A stretch of 35,721 nucleotides of DNA, from contig JAOBWH010000084.1 in assembly GCA_025463265.1 (NCBI GenBank), positions 1 through 35,721 of the forward strand. The letters run 5' to 3'. Below are positions 1 through 9,786 of this stretch, piece by piece. This DNA comes from Ilumatobacteraceae bacterium (GTDB taxonomy: Bacteria; Actinomycetota; Acidimicrobiia; Acidimicrobiales; Iamiaceae). The notes beneath the pieces were generated by a model, which was not told the DNA's origin, ran no database searches, and saw nothing but the letters and a program-made list of their open reading frames with translations. The position numbers and the translations under genes are program-made. The stretch's first letter is position 1. Every line of letters starts with the position of its first letter.

Positions 1-835
1 GGTGCAGGCGGATGTGGTGCAGCTCGCTGTCGGCCTCGACCTGGCGGATGCCCGGGACGGACCGGAGCACGGCGGGGTCGATGGGGGCCTCGGCGCCGAC
101 GAGGACGACCGTGCCGGGCCAGAACCGCTGGGTGAGCTCGGTGGGGGTGCCCGACACGAGGTCGTCGCCCGCCTCCATCACGATCACCTTGTCCGCCAGT
201 CCCTCGGCCTCCAGCAGGAGGTGGGTGCACATGACGACGGTGCGGCCGTCATCGGTCATCTCCCGGATCATGTCGAGCACGGCGTGGCTCGACTCCGGGT
301 CGAGACCGGAGGTGGGCTCGTCGAACAGCAGGAGGTCCGGCTCGTGGAGGATGGAGCGGGCGAGCGCGAGGCGGGTCTTCATGCCGGTGGAGAACCCGCC
401 CACCCGCTTGTCGAGCGCGTGCTCGATGCCGAAGCGGGCGGCAGCCTCCCGGATGCGGCGGTCGATGTGGTCGCCGCGGCCGAGGCCGTACAGCTCGGCC
501 GAGTAGGCGAGGTTCGCGTGGCCGTCAAGGCGGTCGTACAGCGCCGGCTTGGCCGACACCACACCGCAGCGGCGGCGCACCTGCTCGCCGTGCACCGAGG
601 GGTCCAGGCCGAAGGTGCGCACCTGTCCCGCATGCGGGTCGAGGGCGCCGGTGATCATGCGGATCGCGGTGGTCTTGCCGGCACCGTTCGGCCCGAGCAG
701 CACGGTGATGCGGTTGGCCGGCACCACCAGGTCGAGCCCGGCAAGGGCGTCGACCTCGCCGAAGCGGCGCCGGACGCCGGCCAGCTCGACGACGGGGGCG
801 GGCGTGGCCGCGACGGAGGTGGGGGTGGCGGTCAT
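1..835 (-). CDS. ABC transporter ATP-binding protein (3' end beyond window)
   Basis: ATPase subunit of an ABC transporter, probably an ABC-2 type exporter, acting on the cytoplasmic face of the membrane. Reading from the ATG at 835, 278 codons are visible and the frame runs off the window, so the C-terminus and any permease partner are not seen. Walker A GPNGAGKTT is at residues 48-56, the signature FSTGMKTRLAL at 148-158, Walker B LLLFDEP at 168-174, D-loop SGLD at 176-179 and the switch His in CTH at 203-205. The Q-loop is unusual: the stretch GVVSAKPALYDRL (91-103) has Ala where Gln is normally found. The gene is divergent from ruvC, in the place where yebC often lies in actinobacteria. 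Substrate cannot be told from the ATPase alone. Family call is secure. Confidence 0.9.
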   Translation of the reverse strand, partial: MTATPTSVAATPAPVVELAGVRRRFGEVDALAGLDLVVPANRITVLLGPNGAGKTTAIRMITGALDPHAGQVRTFGLDPSVHGEQVRRRCGVVSAKPALYDRLDGHANLAYSAELYGLGRGDHIDRRIREAAARFGIEHALDKRVGGFSTGMKTRLALARSILHEPDLLLFDEPTSGLDPESSHAVLDMIREMTDDGRTVVMCTHLLLEAEGLADKVIVMEAGDDLVSGTPTELTQRFWPGTVVLVGAEAPIDPAVLRSVPGIRQVEADSELHHIRLH

Positions 836-840
836 CCCGT

Positions 841-856
841 GACCAGTCGGCTGGTC
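841..856. promoter_or_regulatory. Perfect 6-bp inverted repeat before the ABC ATPase start
   Basis: GACCAG-tcgg-CTGGTC is a perfect 16-base inverted repeat whose inner edge is 5 bases from the ABC ATPase start codon at 835. It could be an operator, or a small RNA hairpin at the ribosome-loading site. No Shine-Dalgarno sequence and no convincing TANNNT -10 element is visible for the minus-strand gene. Repeats of this size are common by chance in such GC-rich DNA. Confidence 0.3.
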
Positions 857-917
857 CGCCCGGTTGTTGACCCGGTGCCACGATGGACAGGTCCACCGGT
901 CAGGCGACGGACCTGGC

Positions 918-923
918 TACGAT
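918..923 (+). promoter_or_regulatory. Predicted -10 element of ruvC (leaderless)
   Basis: TACGAT fits the actinobacterial TANNNT -10 consensus and ends 7 bases before the ruvC GTG at 931, so transcription would start at or next to the start codon, giving a leaderless mRNA. No good -35 hexamer is seen. A 7-bp inverted repeat, CAGGTCC at 888-894 and GGACCTG at 909-915, lies just upstream and may be a second operator or chance. Confidence 0.6.
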
Positions 924-937
924 CGAACCTGTGTTCG
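924..937 (+). promoter_or_regulatory. LexA/SOS box over the ruvC start codon
   Basis: CGAAC-CTGT-GTTCG is a perfect inverted repeat matching the core of the actinobacterial/Gram-positive LexA box (CGAAC-N4-GTTCG). It begins on the base after the predicted -10 element and covers the GTG start at 931-933. Bound LexA would block the transcription start directly. RuvCAB genes are known SOS-regulated genes, including in mycobacteria, so the site makes sense. The first spacer base (C) departs from the stricter CGAACRNRYGTTYG consensus. Confidence 0.75.
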
Positions 938-1443
938 TCTTGGGCATCGACCCCGGTCTCTCGCGCTGTGGCTACGGCGCCGTCCTCCAGGGGCCGGCCG
1001 GCCTCTCGCCGCGCGCCATCGGCGTGATCCGCACCGCGCCGGCGGACCCGCTGCCCCAGCGCCTGGCCGAGCTCCAGGCGGAGCTGCGGGCGCTGATCGC
1101 CGAGCTGGCGCCCGACGTGGTGGCGGTCGAGCGCATCTTCTTCCAGAACAACGTGCGCACGGCGATGTCCGTCGGCCAGGCCAGCGGCCTCGCCATGGCC
1201 GAAGCGGTCGCCGCCGGGTGCGAGGTCGTCCAGTACTCGCCCAACGAGGTCAAGCTCGCGGTCACCGGAGACGGTGCCGCCGACAAGCAGCAGGTGCAGA
1301 TGATGGTCCAACGACTCCTCGGACTGGCGGCCCCGCCCCGCCCCGCCGATGCGGCCGACGCCGCAGCGCTCGCGCTCTGCCACCTGGCCCACGCGCCGGC
1401 CCGGGCCCGCATCGCCGCCGCCTCCTCGGGGGTCCGGTCGTGA
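931..1443 (+). CDS. ruvC: Holliday junction endonuclease RuvC
   Basis: Resolves Holliday junctions made during homologous recombination, working with RuvAB. The 170-residue product has the usual length and the four acidic catalytic residues: D7 in LGIDPGL, E67 in VAVERIF, and D140 and D143 in [14 protein letters not shown]. The frame is open further upstream to an ATG at 883, but GTG 931 is preferred: it gives the family's normal N-terminus (VFVLGIDPG) and lies 7 bases after a -10 element, as expected for a leaderless transcript. The gene overlaps ruvA by 4 bases (GTGA). The SOS-type box over its start implies LexA control of the ruvCAB operon. YebC, a frequent upstream neighbour, is absent. 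Confidence 0.96.
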   Translation: MFVLGIDPGLSRCGYGAVLQGPAGLSPRAIGVIRTAPADPLPQRLAELQAELRALIAELAPDVVAVERIFFQNNVRTAMSVGQASGLAMAEAVAAGCEVVQYSPNEVKLAVTGDGAADKQQVQMMVQRLLGLAAPPRPADAADAAALALCHLAHAPARARIAAASSGVRS

Positions 1444-2051
1444 TCGGGTCGCTGCGGGGCACGCTCCTCGACCGGTCGATCGACGGCGAGATCCTGATCG
1501 AGGTGGGAGGCGTCGGCTACCGGGTCCAGGCCGGCCCGGCCACCTCGGCCCGCCTGGGAGACCTCAACGGCGAGGTGTTCGCCTGGATCCACCACCACGT
1601 GCGGGAAGATGCCGACACGCTCTACGGCTTCGCCTCCCGCGACGAGCGAGACGTGTTCGAGGCGCTCATCGGCGCCCACGGCGTCGGACCGGCGCTCGCC
1701 ATGGCCATCCTCTCGGTGCACCCGCCGGTCAACCTGGTCCGGGTGCTGGCCGACGACGACGTCGCCGCCCTGTGCCTGGTCCCCGGCGTCGGCAAGAAGA
1801 CGGCCCAGCGCCTGCTCATCGAGCTCAAGACCAAGCTCGACATCCCCCTCGGCGAGGGCGGCCCCGCCACCTCGGTGGCCGATGCCGCACCGGCCGGCAG
1901 TGCCATCGCGGTGCGGGCCGATGTCCGCGAGGCGCTCTCCGAGCTCGGGTACCTGCCCGAGGAGATCGCCGAGGCCACCCGCGAGCTGCCCGAGGGCGAC
2001 GCCGGCGTCCTGCTCAAGGAGGCGCTGCGCCGCCTCGCCGGGGCTCGCTGA
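1440..2051 (+). CDS. ruvA: Holliday junction branch migration protein RuvA
   Basis: Binds four-way junctions as a tetramer and loads the RuvB motor. The 203-residue product shows the N-terminal OB fold (residues 1-65, starting [11 protein letters not shown]), the central helix-hairpin-helix region including [17 protein letters not shown], and, after an Ala/Gly-rich linker, the small C-terminal RuvB-binding domain ([15 protein letters not shown] to the end). The GTG start lies inside the ruvC stop (GTGA overlap) and the stop overlaps ruvB's ATG by one base, so the three genes should be translationally coupled. Confidence 0.96.
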   Translation: MIGSLRGTLLDRSIDGEILIEVGGVGYRVQAGPATSARLGDLNGEVFAWIHHHVREDADTLYGFASRDERDVFEALIGAHGVGPALAMAILSVHPPVNLVRVLADDDVAALCLVPGVGKKTAQRLLIELKTKLDIPLGEGGPATSVADAAPAGSAIAVRADVREALSELGYLPEEIAEATRELPEGDAGVLLKEALRRLAGAR

Positions 2052-3091
2052 TGCGCGAGGAGCTGCTCGTCCCGGAGCCGTTGGAGCCCCAGGAGCTGTC
2101 CGACGAGGTCAGCCTCCGGCCTCGCACGCTCGAAGACTTCGTCGGCCAGGCGGAGCTCAAGGAGCACCTGTCGATCATCTTGGAGGCGGCTCGACGCCGG
2201 AACCAGGCCGCCGACCACCTGCTGTTCGCCGGGCCACCCGGCCTCGGCAAGACCACCCTGGCCAGCATCGTGGCCACCGAGATGGACGCCGACATCCACA
2301 TCACCTCCGGGCCGGCGCTCGAGCGCGGCGGAGACCTGGCGTCGATCCTGTCGCAGCTGTCGGAGGGCGACGTCCTCTTCATCGACGAGATCCACCGCCT
2401 GTCGCGGGCGGTGGAGGAGGTCCTCTACCCGGCCATCGAGGACTTCCAGCTCGACATCGTGCTGGGCAAGGGCCCGGCGGCGCGGTCCATCCGCATGGAT
2501 GTCCCACGGTTCACGCTGGTGGGCGCCACCACCCGCACGGGCCTCATCACCGGCCCGCTGCGAGACCGCTTCGGCCTGGTGGCCCGGCTCGACTACTACG
2601 AGCCCGCCGACCTGGAGTCCATCGTCACCCGCGCCGCCGGGATCCTCGACGTGCCCGTCGATGCCGAAGGCTGCCGGGAGATCGCTCGCCGGGCCCGCGG
2701 CACCCCACGCATCGCCAACCGGCTGCTGCGGCGGGTCCGGGACTTCGCCGAGGTGCGCGGCACGGGTGTGGTCGATGCCGCCGCCGCCCGCGCCGGCCTC
2801 AAGGTGTTCGGCGTCGACGAGCGCGGCCTGGACAAGGTGGACCGGGCCATCCTCAGCGCCATCTGCGAACGCTTCGGCGGCGGTCCGGTCGGGCTCTCCA
2901 CCCTGGCCATCAGCGTGGCCGAGCCCACCGAGACGGTCGAGGACGTCTACGAGCCGTTCCTCATCCGCGAGGGCCTGCTCATGCGCACCCCCCGGGGCCG
3001 GGTGGCCATGCCCGCGGCCTGGCACCACCTCGGTCTCGCCGCTCCGGCGCTGGCACCGGACCAGGCACCCCCGCCGGGGCTGTTCGGGTAG
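2051..3091 (+). CDS. ruvB: Holliday junction branch migration ATPase RuvB
   Basis: AAA+ motor that drives branch migration with RuvA. The 346-residue protein is of normal length. Walker [10 protein letters not shown] is at 61-69, Walker B VLFIDEIH at 108-115, sensor 1 in [10 protein letters not shown], the arginine finger in LRDRFG, sensor 2 in [11 protein letters not shown], and a C-terminal winged helix that includes [11 protein letters not shown]. The ATG overlaps the ruvA stop by one base (TGATG). It is the last gene of ruvCAB; a hairpin and a new promoter follow. Confidence 0.97.
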   Translation: MREELLVPEPLEPQELSDEVSLRPRTLEDFVGQAELKEHLSIILEAARRRNQAADHLLFAGPPGLGKTTLASIVATEMDADIHITSGPALERGGDLASILSQLSEGDVLFIDEIHRLSRAVEEVLYPAIEDFQLDIVLGKGPAARSIRMDVPRFTLVGATTRTGLITGPLRDRFGLVARLDYYEPADLESIVTRAAGILDVPVDAEGCREIARRARGTPRIANRLLRRVRDFAEVRGTGVVDAAAARAGLKVFGVDERGLDKVDRAILSAICERFGGGPVGLSTLAISVAEPTETVEDVYEPFLIREGLLMRTPRGRVAMPAAWHHLGLAAPALAPDQAPPPGLFG

Positions 3092-3109
3092 GGAGGCCCT
3101 CGGGCTGGC

Positions 3110-3127
3110 CAGGGGGAGCAGCCCCTG
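3110..3127 (+). terminator. Possible hairpin after ruvB
   Basis: CAGGGG-gagcag-CCCCTG forms a 6-bp GC stem with a 6-base loop, 18 bases after the ruvB stop and just before the -10 element of the next gene. There is no T-tract, so it is at best a weak terminator; it could instead be an operator next to the promoter at 3132. Confidence 0.3.
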
Positions 3128-3131
3128 CCGG

Positions 3132-3137
3132 TAGCCT
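3132..3137 (+). promoter_or_regulatory. Predicted -10 element of the ligase/queA operon (leaderless)
   Basis: TAGCCT, within the recurrent GGTAGNNT context, ends 7 bases before the GTG at 3145. It suggests a separate leaderless transcript for the ligase-M20-queA-tgt group. Confidence 0.55.
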
Positions 3138-3144
3138 TCCGACG

Positions 3145-4296
3145 GTGCAGATCGACTTCCACGCCTCCGCTGGTCCCAGCTTGGGGATCGAGGTGGAGCT
3201 GGAGCTGGTGGACGTGCGGACCGGGCACCTGGCGTCGCACGCATCGACGATCCTGGCGGAGCTGGGCACCGGTCACCCCGACGGCGAGCATCCCCGGGCG
3301 AAGCACGAGCTGTTCGAATCCTGCATCGAGGTGATCACCGACGTCTGCTCCACCGTGGGCGAGGCCAAAACGGATCTGGCGGCCACCATCGCCGAGGTGC
3401 GGGAGGCGGCCGGCCGCCACGGCTGCACGCTGATCTGCTCGGGCAGCCACCCGTACTCGCTGTGGGGCGAGCAGCAGATCAGCCCGAGCGAGCGCTACGA
3501 CGAGCTGGTGGAGGCGATGCAGTGGATGGCGCGCCGGCTGCAGATCTTCGGGATCCACATCCACCTCGGCGTCCGCTCGGGCGAGAAGGCCATCGCCCTG
3601 GGCAACGCCATGGCCACCTACATCCCGCACCTGCTGGCCCTGTCGGCGTCGAGCCCGTTCTGGGAGGGCCACGACACCGGGCTGGCCTCCACCCGATCGA
3701 AGATCTTCGAGGGCCTGCCCACCGCTGGGCTGCCCGTCGAGCTGGCCGACTGGGACGAGTTCGAGCAGTACATGACCACCCTCGTCCACGCCGGTGCCAT
3801 CACCTCGGTCCGCGAGGTCTGGTGGGACATCCGCCCGCACCCGGACTTCGGCACCATCGAGCTGCGGATGTGCGACGGCATGCCCACGCTCTACGAGGTG
3901 TCGGCGGTGGCCGCACTGGCCCAGGGCCTCATCGCCCACCTCGACCAGCTCCACGACGAAGGCGACCTGCCCGCCCGGCCCCGGGAGTGGATCCTGCGGG
4001 AGAACAAGTGGCGGGCCGGCCGGTTCGGGCTCGACGCGGACCTCATCGTGGACGATGCCGGCGCCACCAAGCCGGCCCGGGAGGCCATCGCCACGCTGGT
4101 CGAGCAGGTGCGGCCGCACGCCGAGGTCCTGCGCTGCACGGACGAGCTGGCGGGCATCGCCACCATGCTGGAGGTCGGGTCGAGCGCGGCGCGCCAGCGG
4201 CGGATCAGCGACGGCGGGAAGAACCTGCGGGCGGTCGTCGACCTGCTCGCCCGGGAGCTGTCCACCGACGAGATCCGCCACGAGACACGTTCATGA
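3145..4296 (+). CDS. YbdK-type carboxylate-amine ligase (glutamate-cysteine ligase GCS2 family)
   Basis: ATP-dependent ligase predicted to join a carboxylate, typically the gamma-carboxyl of glutamate, to an amine such as cysteine. The 383-residue protein matches the family's length. Visible features are the N-terminal GIEVELEL (14-21) with metal/ATP acidic residues, SGSHPYSLWGEQQ (99-111), GIHIHLGV (136-143), the IELRMCDGMPT strand (238-248) and the C-terminal ENKWRAGRFGLDA (286-298). GTG 3145 was chosen because it follows a -10 element by 7 bases and starts right at the first beta strand. It overlaps the next gene by 4 bases (ATGA). Family members differ in substrate, and the true product here is unknown. 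The family call is firm, the substrate is not. Confidence 0.9.
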   Translation: MQIDFHASAGPSLGIEVELELVDVRTGHLASHASTILAELGTGHPDGEHPRAKHELFESCIEVITDVCSTVGEAKTDLAATIAEVREAAGRHGCTLICSGSHPYSLWGEQQISPSERYDELVEAMQWMARRLQIFGIHIHLGVRSGEKAIALGNAMATYIPHLLALSASSPFWEGHDTGLASTRSKIFEGLPTAGLPVELADWDEFEQYMTTLVHAGAITSVREVWWDIRPHPDFGTIELRMCDGMPTLYEVSAVAALAQGLIAHLDQLHDEGDLPARPREWILRENKWRAGRFGLDADLIVDDAGATKPAREAIATLVEQVRPHAEVLRCTDELAGIATMLEVGSSAARQRRISDGGKNLRAVVDLLARELSTDEIRHETRS

Positions 4297-5489
4297 CCGC
4301 ACCCCACACCGCCCGGATCGCTGCGGTGGTCGATCAGCTCGCACCCGAGCTCATCGCCATCCGCCGCGATCTCCACGCCCACCCCGAGCCGTCCTGGGAG
4401 GAGCACCGGACCACCGCGGTCCTGCTCGAGCGGCTCCGAGCGGCCGGTCTCGAACCCCGTGTGGCGCCCACCGGCACCGGGGTGATCTGCGACCTGGGGA
4501 CCGACGGCCCGATGGTGGCGATCCGCGGCGACATCGACGCCCTGCGCCTGCACGACACCAAGGAGGTGCCGTACCGGTCCACGGTGGAGGGCGTGTGCCA
4601 CGCCTGCGGGCACGACCTCCACGCCACCGCCGTCCTCGGTGCCGGGCTGGCCCTCGCCGAAGCGATGGCGGAACGCCGGGGTCCGGGACGCGTGCGCCTG
4701 ATCCTCCAGCCCGCGGAGGAGTCGGTTCCGGGGGGTGCGATCTCGCTGCTGGAGGCCGGCGTGGTCGACGACGTCGAGGCCGTCTTCGCCCTCCACGCCG
4801 ACCCGTCCCGTGCCGTCGGGTCGCTCGGCATCAGCGCCGGTGCGGTCACCTCTGCAGCCGACCAGCTGAACATCTGGCTGTACGGCCCCGGAGGCCACAC
4901 CGGGCGGCCGCACGAGTCGGTGGACCTCGCTCACCTCGCGGCCCGGGTGGTCCTCGAGCTGCCGATGAGCCTGAACCGGCTGTCGGATCCGCGCGACGGC
5001 CTCAACCTGACGTTCGGCTCGATCCAGGTGGGCGACGCCCCGAACGTGATCGCCACCGAGGCCCGGCTCATGGGCTCGCTGCGGGCATCGGGCCGCGGGG
5101 CCTGGGAGTCGGCCCCGATCCACCTGGATCGGCTGGTGGCCTCGATCGTGGAGCCGTTGGGTGCCACGTGGGAGATGGACCACCGCCGCGGCGCCCCGCC
5201 GGTCGTGAACGATCCGTGGGCCGCCGCCCTGGTGGCGGCCGCGGCGGGCGAGGTGGTGGGGGAGGAGCGCGTCGGCACCACCGAGCAGAGCGCCGGCGGC
5301 GAGGACTTCTCCTGGTACGGCGAGAAGGCCCGCCTCGGCTACCTGCGCCTCGGCGTGTGGGACCCGGCCCGCCTCCGCACCGACCTGCACGCCGGCGGCT
5401 TCGACATCGACGAGTCCGCCATCGCGATCGGCGCCAAGGTCCTGGCCGGCACCGCGCTGCGGGCCCTCGACGACCTCATCGGCACCTGA
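4293..5489 (+). CDS. M20 family amidohydrolase/peptidase
   Basis: Metal-dependent hydrolase of the M20D type (hippurate, N-acyl-amino acid or indole-acetyl-amino acid hydrolases). The 398-residue product has RRDLHAHPEPSWEE (24-37), the metal-binding CHACGHDLH (102-110; C105, H107), the catalytic AEES (141-144), ALHADP (166-171; H168), the dimerisation-domain motif GPGGHTGRPHESVD (198-211), AGGEDFSWYG (334-343) and the late ligand H366 in LHAGGFDIDES. It starts inside the preceding ligase's stop codon (ATGA), so the two are probably translated together; one may make an amide bond of the kind the other breaks. No signal peptide is seen, so it should be cytoplasmic. Substrate unknown. Confidence 0.9.
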   Translation: MTAPHTARIAAVVDQLAPELIAIRRDLHAHPEPSWEEHRTTAVLLERLRAAGLEPRVAPTGTGVICDLGTDGPMVAIRGDIDALRLHDTKEVPYRSTVEGVCHACGHDLHATAVLGAGLALAEAMAERRGPGRVRLILQPAEESVPGGAISLLEAGVVDDVEAVFALHADPSRAVGSLGISAGAVTSAADQLNIWLYGPGGHTGRPHESVDLAHLAARVVLELPMSLNRLSDPRDGLNLTFGSIQVGDAPNVIATEARLMGSLRASGRGAWESAPIHLDRLVASIVEPLGATWEMDHRRGAPPVVNDPWAAALVAAAAGEVVGEERVGTTEQSAGGEDFSWYGEKARLGYLRLGVWDPARLRTDLHAGGFDIDESAIAIGAKVLAGTALRALDDLIGT

Positions 5490-5494
5490 CGCCG

Positions 5495-7646
<2,152 letters not shown>

Positions 7647-7671
7647 AGCCGGAGGGGGTGCGGCTGCGCAC

Positions 7672-7677
7672 TAGGGT
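7672..7677 (+). promoter_or_regulatory. Predicted -10 element of the yajC-secDF operon
   Basis: TAGGGT lies 37 bases before the yajC TTG start, so this transcript would have a leader of about 30 bases containing an unusual T-run (7686-7690). A weak 5-bp inverted repeat (AGCCG 7647-7651, CGGCT 7661-7665) separates it from the tgt stop and could be a poor terminator. Confidence 0.45.
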
Positions 7678-7714
7678 CCATGAGGCTTTTTCTCGTACCT
7701 GAACGGACCCTTCG

Positions 7715-8014
7715 TTGCTGCTCGGCATCCTTGCGATGATCATCTTCATCCCGGTGTTCTGGGCGCTGGTCATCCGACCGCAGCAGAAGGCACAGGCGGA
7801 GCGCGAGGCCCAGCACCAAGCTGTGGTGGACTCGCTGGTCCCCGGTGACCGCGTGGAGTCCTTCAGCGGGATCCACGGCACCCTCGTCCAGGTGGGCGAG
7901 GCCACGGTGGAGATCGAGATCGCCGACGGGGTGGTGGCCACCATGGCCCGCCAGGCCGTCTCCACCAAGATCGAGCCAGGCGGACACGACGATGAACAGG
8001 AAGACCAGTCATGA
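7715..8014 (+). CDS. yajC: Sec translocon accessory protein YajC
   Basis: Small inner-membrane protein that forms a complex with SecDF and the Sec translocon. The 99-residue product has one N-terminal membrane helix (about residues 2-20, LLGILAMIIFIPVFWALVI) directly followed by the family signature RPQQKAQAERE and a soluble domain with PGDRVESFSGIHGTL and VATMARQAVSTKI. The start is TTG at 7715: an in-frame TGA at 7700 rules out longer versions and no ATG or GTG precedes the helix. The stop overlaps the secD ATG by 4 bases (ATGA). The family's usual N-terminal extension before the helix is missing. Confidence 0.92.
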   Translation: MLLGILAMIIFIPVFWALVIRPQQKAQAEREAQHQAVVDSLVPGDRVESFSGIHGTLVQVGEATVEIEIADGVVATMARQAVSTKIEPGGHDDEQEDQS

Positions 8015-9786
8015 GTAAGCGACCGCTCTGGATCTCGCTGATCCTCACCGTGCTGGCATCGCTCGCAGCCGTGACGATCGCCCAGGTGACCGACACGAGC
8101 CCGACGCTCGGCCTCGATCTCCAAGGTGGCTTCTCGGTCGTCCTCCAGGCCCGGGAGGTCAACGGCGAGCTGCCGTCGGAGGAGAGCGTCGAGAAGGCGA
8201 AGGACATCATCCGCCAGCGCGTCGACGGGCTCGGCGTGGCCGAGCCGGAGATCGTGCGCCAGGGCCGGACGGTCATCGTCCAGCTGCCGGGCGTCACGGA
8301 CCGTTCCAAGGCCGAGTCGGTCGTGGGCTGCACCGCCAAGCTCGAGTTCCGCCCGGTCCTCGCCGTGGAGCCGAACCCGAACGCGCCGCAGGCCACCACG
8401 ACCACCACCAAGGGCAAGGGCAAGGGCGACAAGAAGTCCACCACCACCAAGCCCAAGGGCACCACCACCACCGAGCCCACGGGCGACGCCACCACCACCA
8501 CCACCGCAGCCGGCGACGGCGAGGGCGAGACCGGGTCCGGCACCGCTGGCATCAGCGCCGGCGAGGGTGCGCTGCCCGGGCAGTTCGCCCCGTCCACCAC
8601 CACGACCACGGCGCCGCCCACCACCACGACGGCGCCGGCTGAGACCACCACCACCGTGGCCCCGTCCTCCACCACCACCACCACGACGGCCACCGACGGC
8701 GCCACCGGCTCCAGCTCGACCAACGGCTGCAACTCGGGTGCGAAGATCGACACCTCGGCGGTCGCCACCACGGCGCCGCTGCCCGCAGGGTCCGAGATCG
8801 TGCCGTCCGACGACGGCCAGCTGATCTACACCCTCGGCCCCGTCGGCTTCACCGGCGACGCCCTGAGCAAGGCCGAGGCCGCCCTCGGGCCCCAGGGCGG
8901 CTGGGCGGTCAACGTGTCGGTCCGGGGCAGCAGCCGCACCGAGGCCAACGCGGCGTTCAACGCCTGCTACCAGGGCGCGGCCACGTGCCCGGCGCAGAGC
9001 AGCGACGGCAAGGGCGCCATCGCCATCGTCCTCGACGGCGAGGTGCTGTCGGCTCCGGCGGTCAACGGCCCGGACCTGGCCAGCGACAACTTCACCATCA
9101 GCGGCGACTTCGACCAGGCCGAGGCCAAGGAGCTGGCCCTCGTGCTGCGCTACGGCTCGCTGCCGGTCGAGTTCGACCAGGTCGCCCTCCAGCAGGTCTC
9201 GGCCACGCTCGGCACCGACTCGCTGCACGCCGGCCTGCTCGCCGGCGCCATCGGCATCGCCCTCATCGCCGTCTACATGCTCCTCTACTACCGGGGCCTC
9301 GGCCTGGTCGTGATCGGCGGCCTCATGGTGTGGGGCGGCTTCATGTACGGCCTGGTGTGCTGGCTCTCGGCCAACCAGGGCCTGGCGCTCACGCTGTCGG
9401 GCATCATCGGCATCGTCGTGTCGGTGGGCACCACCGTGGACTCCTACGTCGTGTACTTCGAACGCATGCGTGACGAGGTCCGCGCCGGCCGCAGCGCCCG
9501 CAGCGCCACCGACCGCGGCTTCAACAGCGCGATCCGGACCATCATCACCGCCGACGTCGCCTCCTTCCTGGGCGCCTTCCTGCTGTGGTGGCTGACCGTC
9601 GGCCCCGTGCGCGGCTTCGCCTTCTTCCTCGGCATCTCGGTCGTGCTCGACCTGTTCGTCGCCTACTTCTTCACCCGCCCGGTCGTGGCGCTGCTCAGCT
9701 ACAACAAGCGCCTCACCGACTCGAAGTTCCTGGGGCTCGACAGCGCCAGAGAACGAGCGGTCGACCCGTCTGGAGCTGCGTCGTGA
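8011..9786 (+). CDS. secD: Protein translocase subunit SecD, with Thr-rich insertion
   Basis: Membrane subunit that, with SecF, uses the proton gradient to complete protein export. The 591-residue protein has TM1 at about 7-24, the LGLDLQGGFSVVLQ motif (33-46), the first extracytoplasmic subdomain (50-120), then a low-complexity stretch rich in Thr, Pro, Gly and Lys at about 127-239, the second subdomain with the DGEVLSAPAVNGPDL region (342-356), and five C-terminal membrane helices (about 405-565). VDSYVVYFERMRDE (476-489) in the fourth membrane region carries the conserved Asp. Cysteines 107, 240, 319 and 326 all lie outside the membrane and could form disulfides. The Thr-rich insertion is absent from E. 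coli SecD. Starts overlap yajC and secF by 4 bases each. Confidence 0.95.
   Translation: MSKRPLWISLILTVLASLAAVTIAQVTDTSPTLGLDLQGGFSVVLQAREVNGELPSEESVEKAKDIIRQRVDGLGVAEPEIVRQGRTVIVQLPGVTDRSKAESVVGCTAKLEFRPVLAVEPNPNAPQATTTTTKGKGKGDKKSTTTKPKGTTTTEPTGDATTTTTAAGDGEGETGSGTAGISAGEGALPGQFAPSTTTTTAPPTTTTAPAETTTTVAPSSTTTTTTATDGATGSSSTNGCNSGAKIDTSAVATTAPLPAGSEIVPSDDGQLIYTLGPVGFTGDALSKAEAALGPQGGWAVNVSVRGSSRTEANAAFNACYQGAATCPAQSSDGKGAIAIVLDGEVLSAPAVNGPDLASDNFTISGDFDQAEAKELALVLRYGSLPVEFDQVALQQVSATLGTDSLHAGLLAGAIGIALIAVYMLLYYRGLGLVVIGGLMVWGGFMYGLVCWLSANQGLALTLSGIIGIVVSVGTTVDSYVVYFERMRDEVRAGRSARSATDRGFNSAIRTIITADVASFLGAFLLWWLTVGPVRGFAFFLGISVVLDLFVAYFFTRPVVALLSYNKRLTDSKFLGLDSARERAVDPSGAAS
8389..8727 (+). repeat. 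Low-complexity ACC/ACG repeat tract encoding the SecD Thr-rich linker
   Basis: The tract is built of imperfect ACC and ACG triplets interspersed with AAG-GGC and GCG-CCG units. It encodes runs of four to six Thr separated by Pro, Ala, Lys-Gly and Glu residues. The reading frame is preserved throughout, so it is part of secD rather than a gap between genes. Slippage at such triplet repeats could vary the linker length between strains. Confidence 0.8.

Noticed and set aside
4449-4462. CGAAC-like sequence within the M20 gene as a second SOS box
   Set aside because: Only the left half-site matches and it lies inside a coding region.
7674-7710. GGGTCC/GGACCC inverted repeat in the yajC leader
   Set aside because: Only 6 bp with a 25-base loop, expected by chance at this GC content.
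7680-7740. ATG at 7680 as the yajC start
   Set aside because: The frame from 7680 ends after 19 codons and is not the YajC frame; an in-frame TGA at 7700 limits YajC to the TTG at 7715.
8389-8727. Possible CRISPR or tandem repeat array
   Set aside because: The repeats are imperfect Thr codons within an intact secD frame, with no regular spacers.
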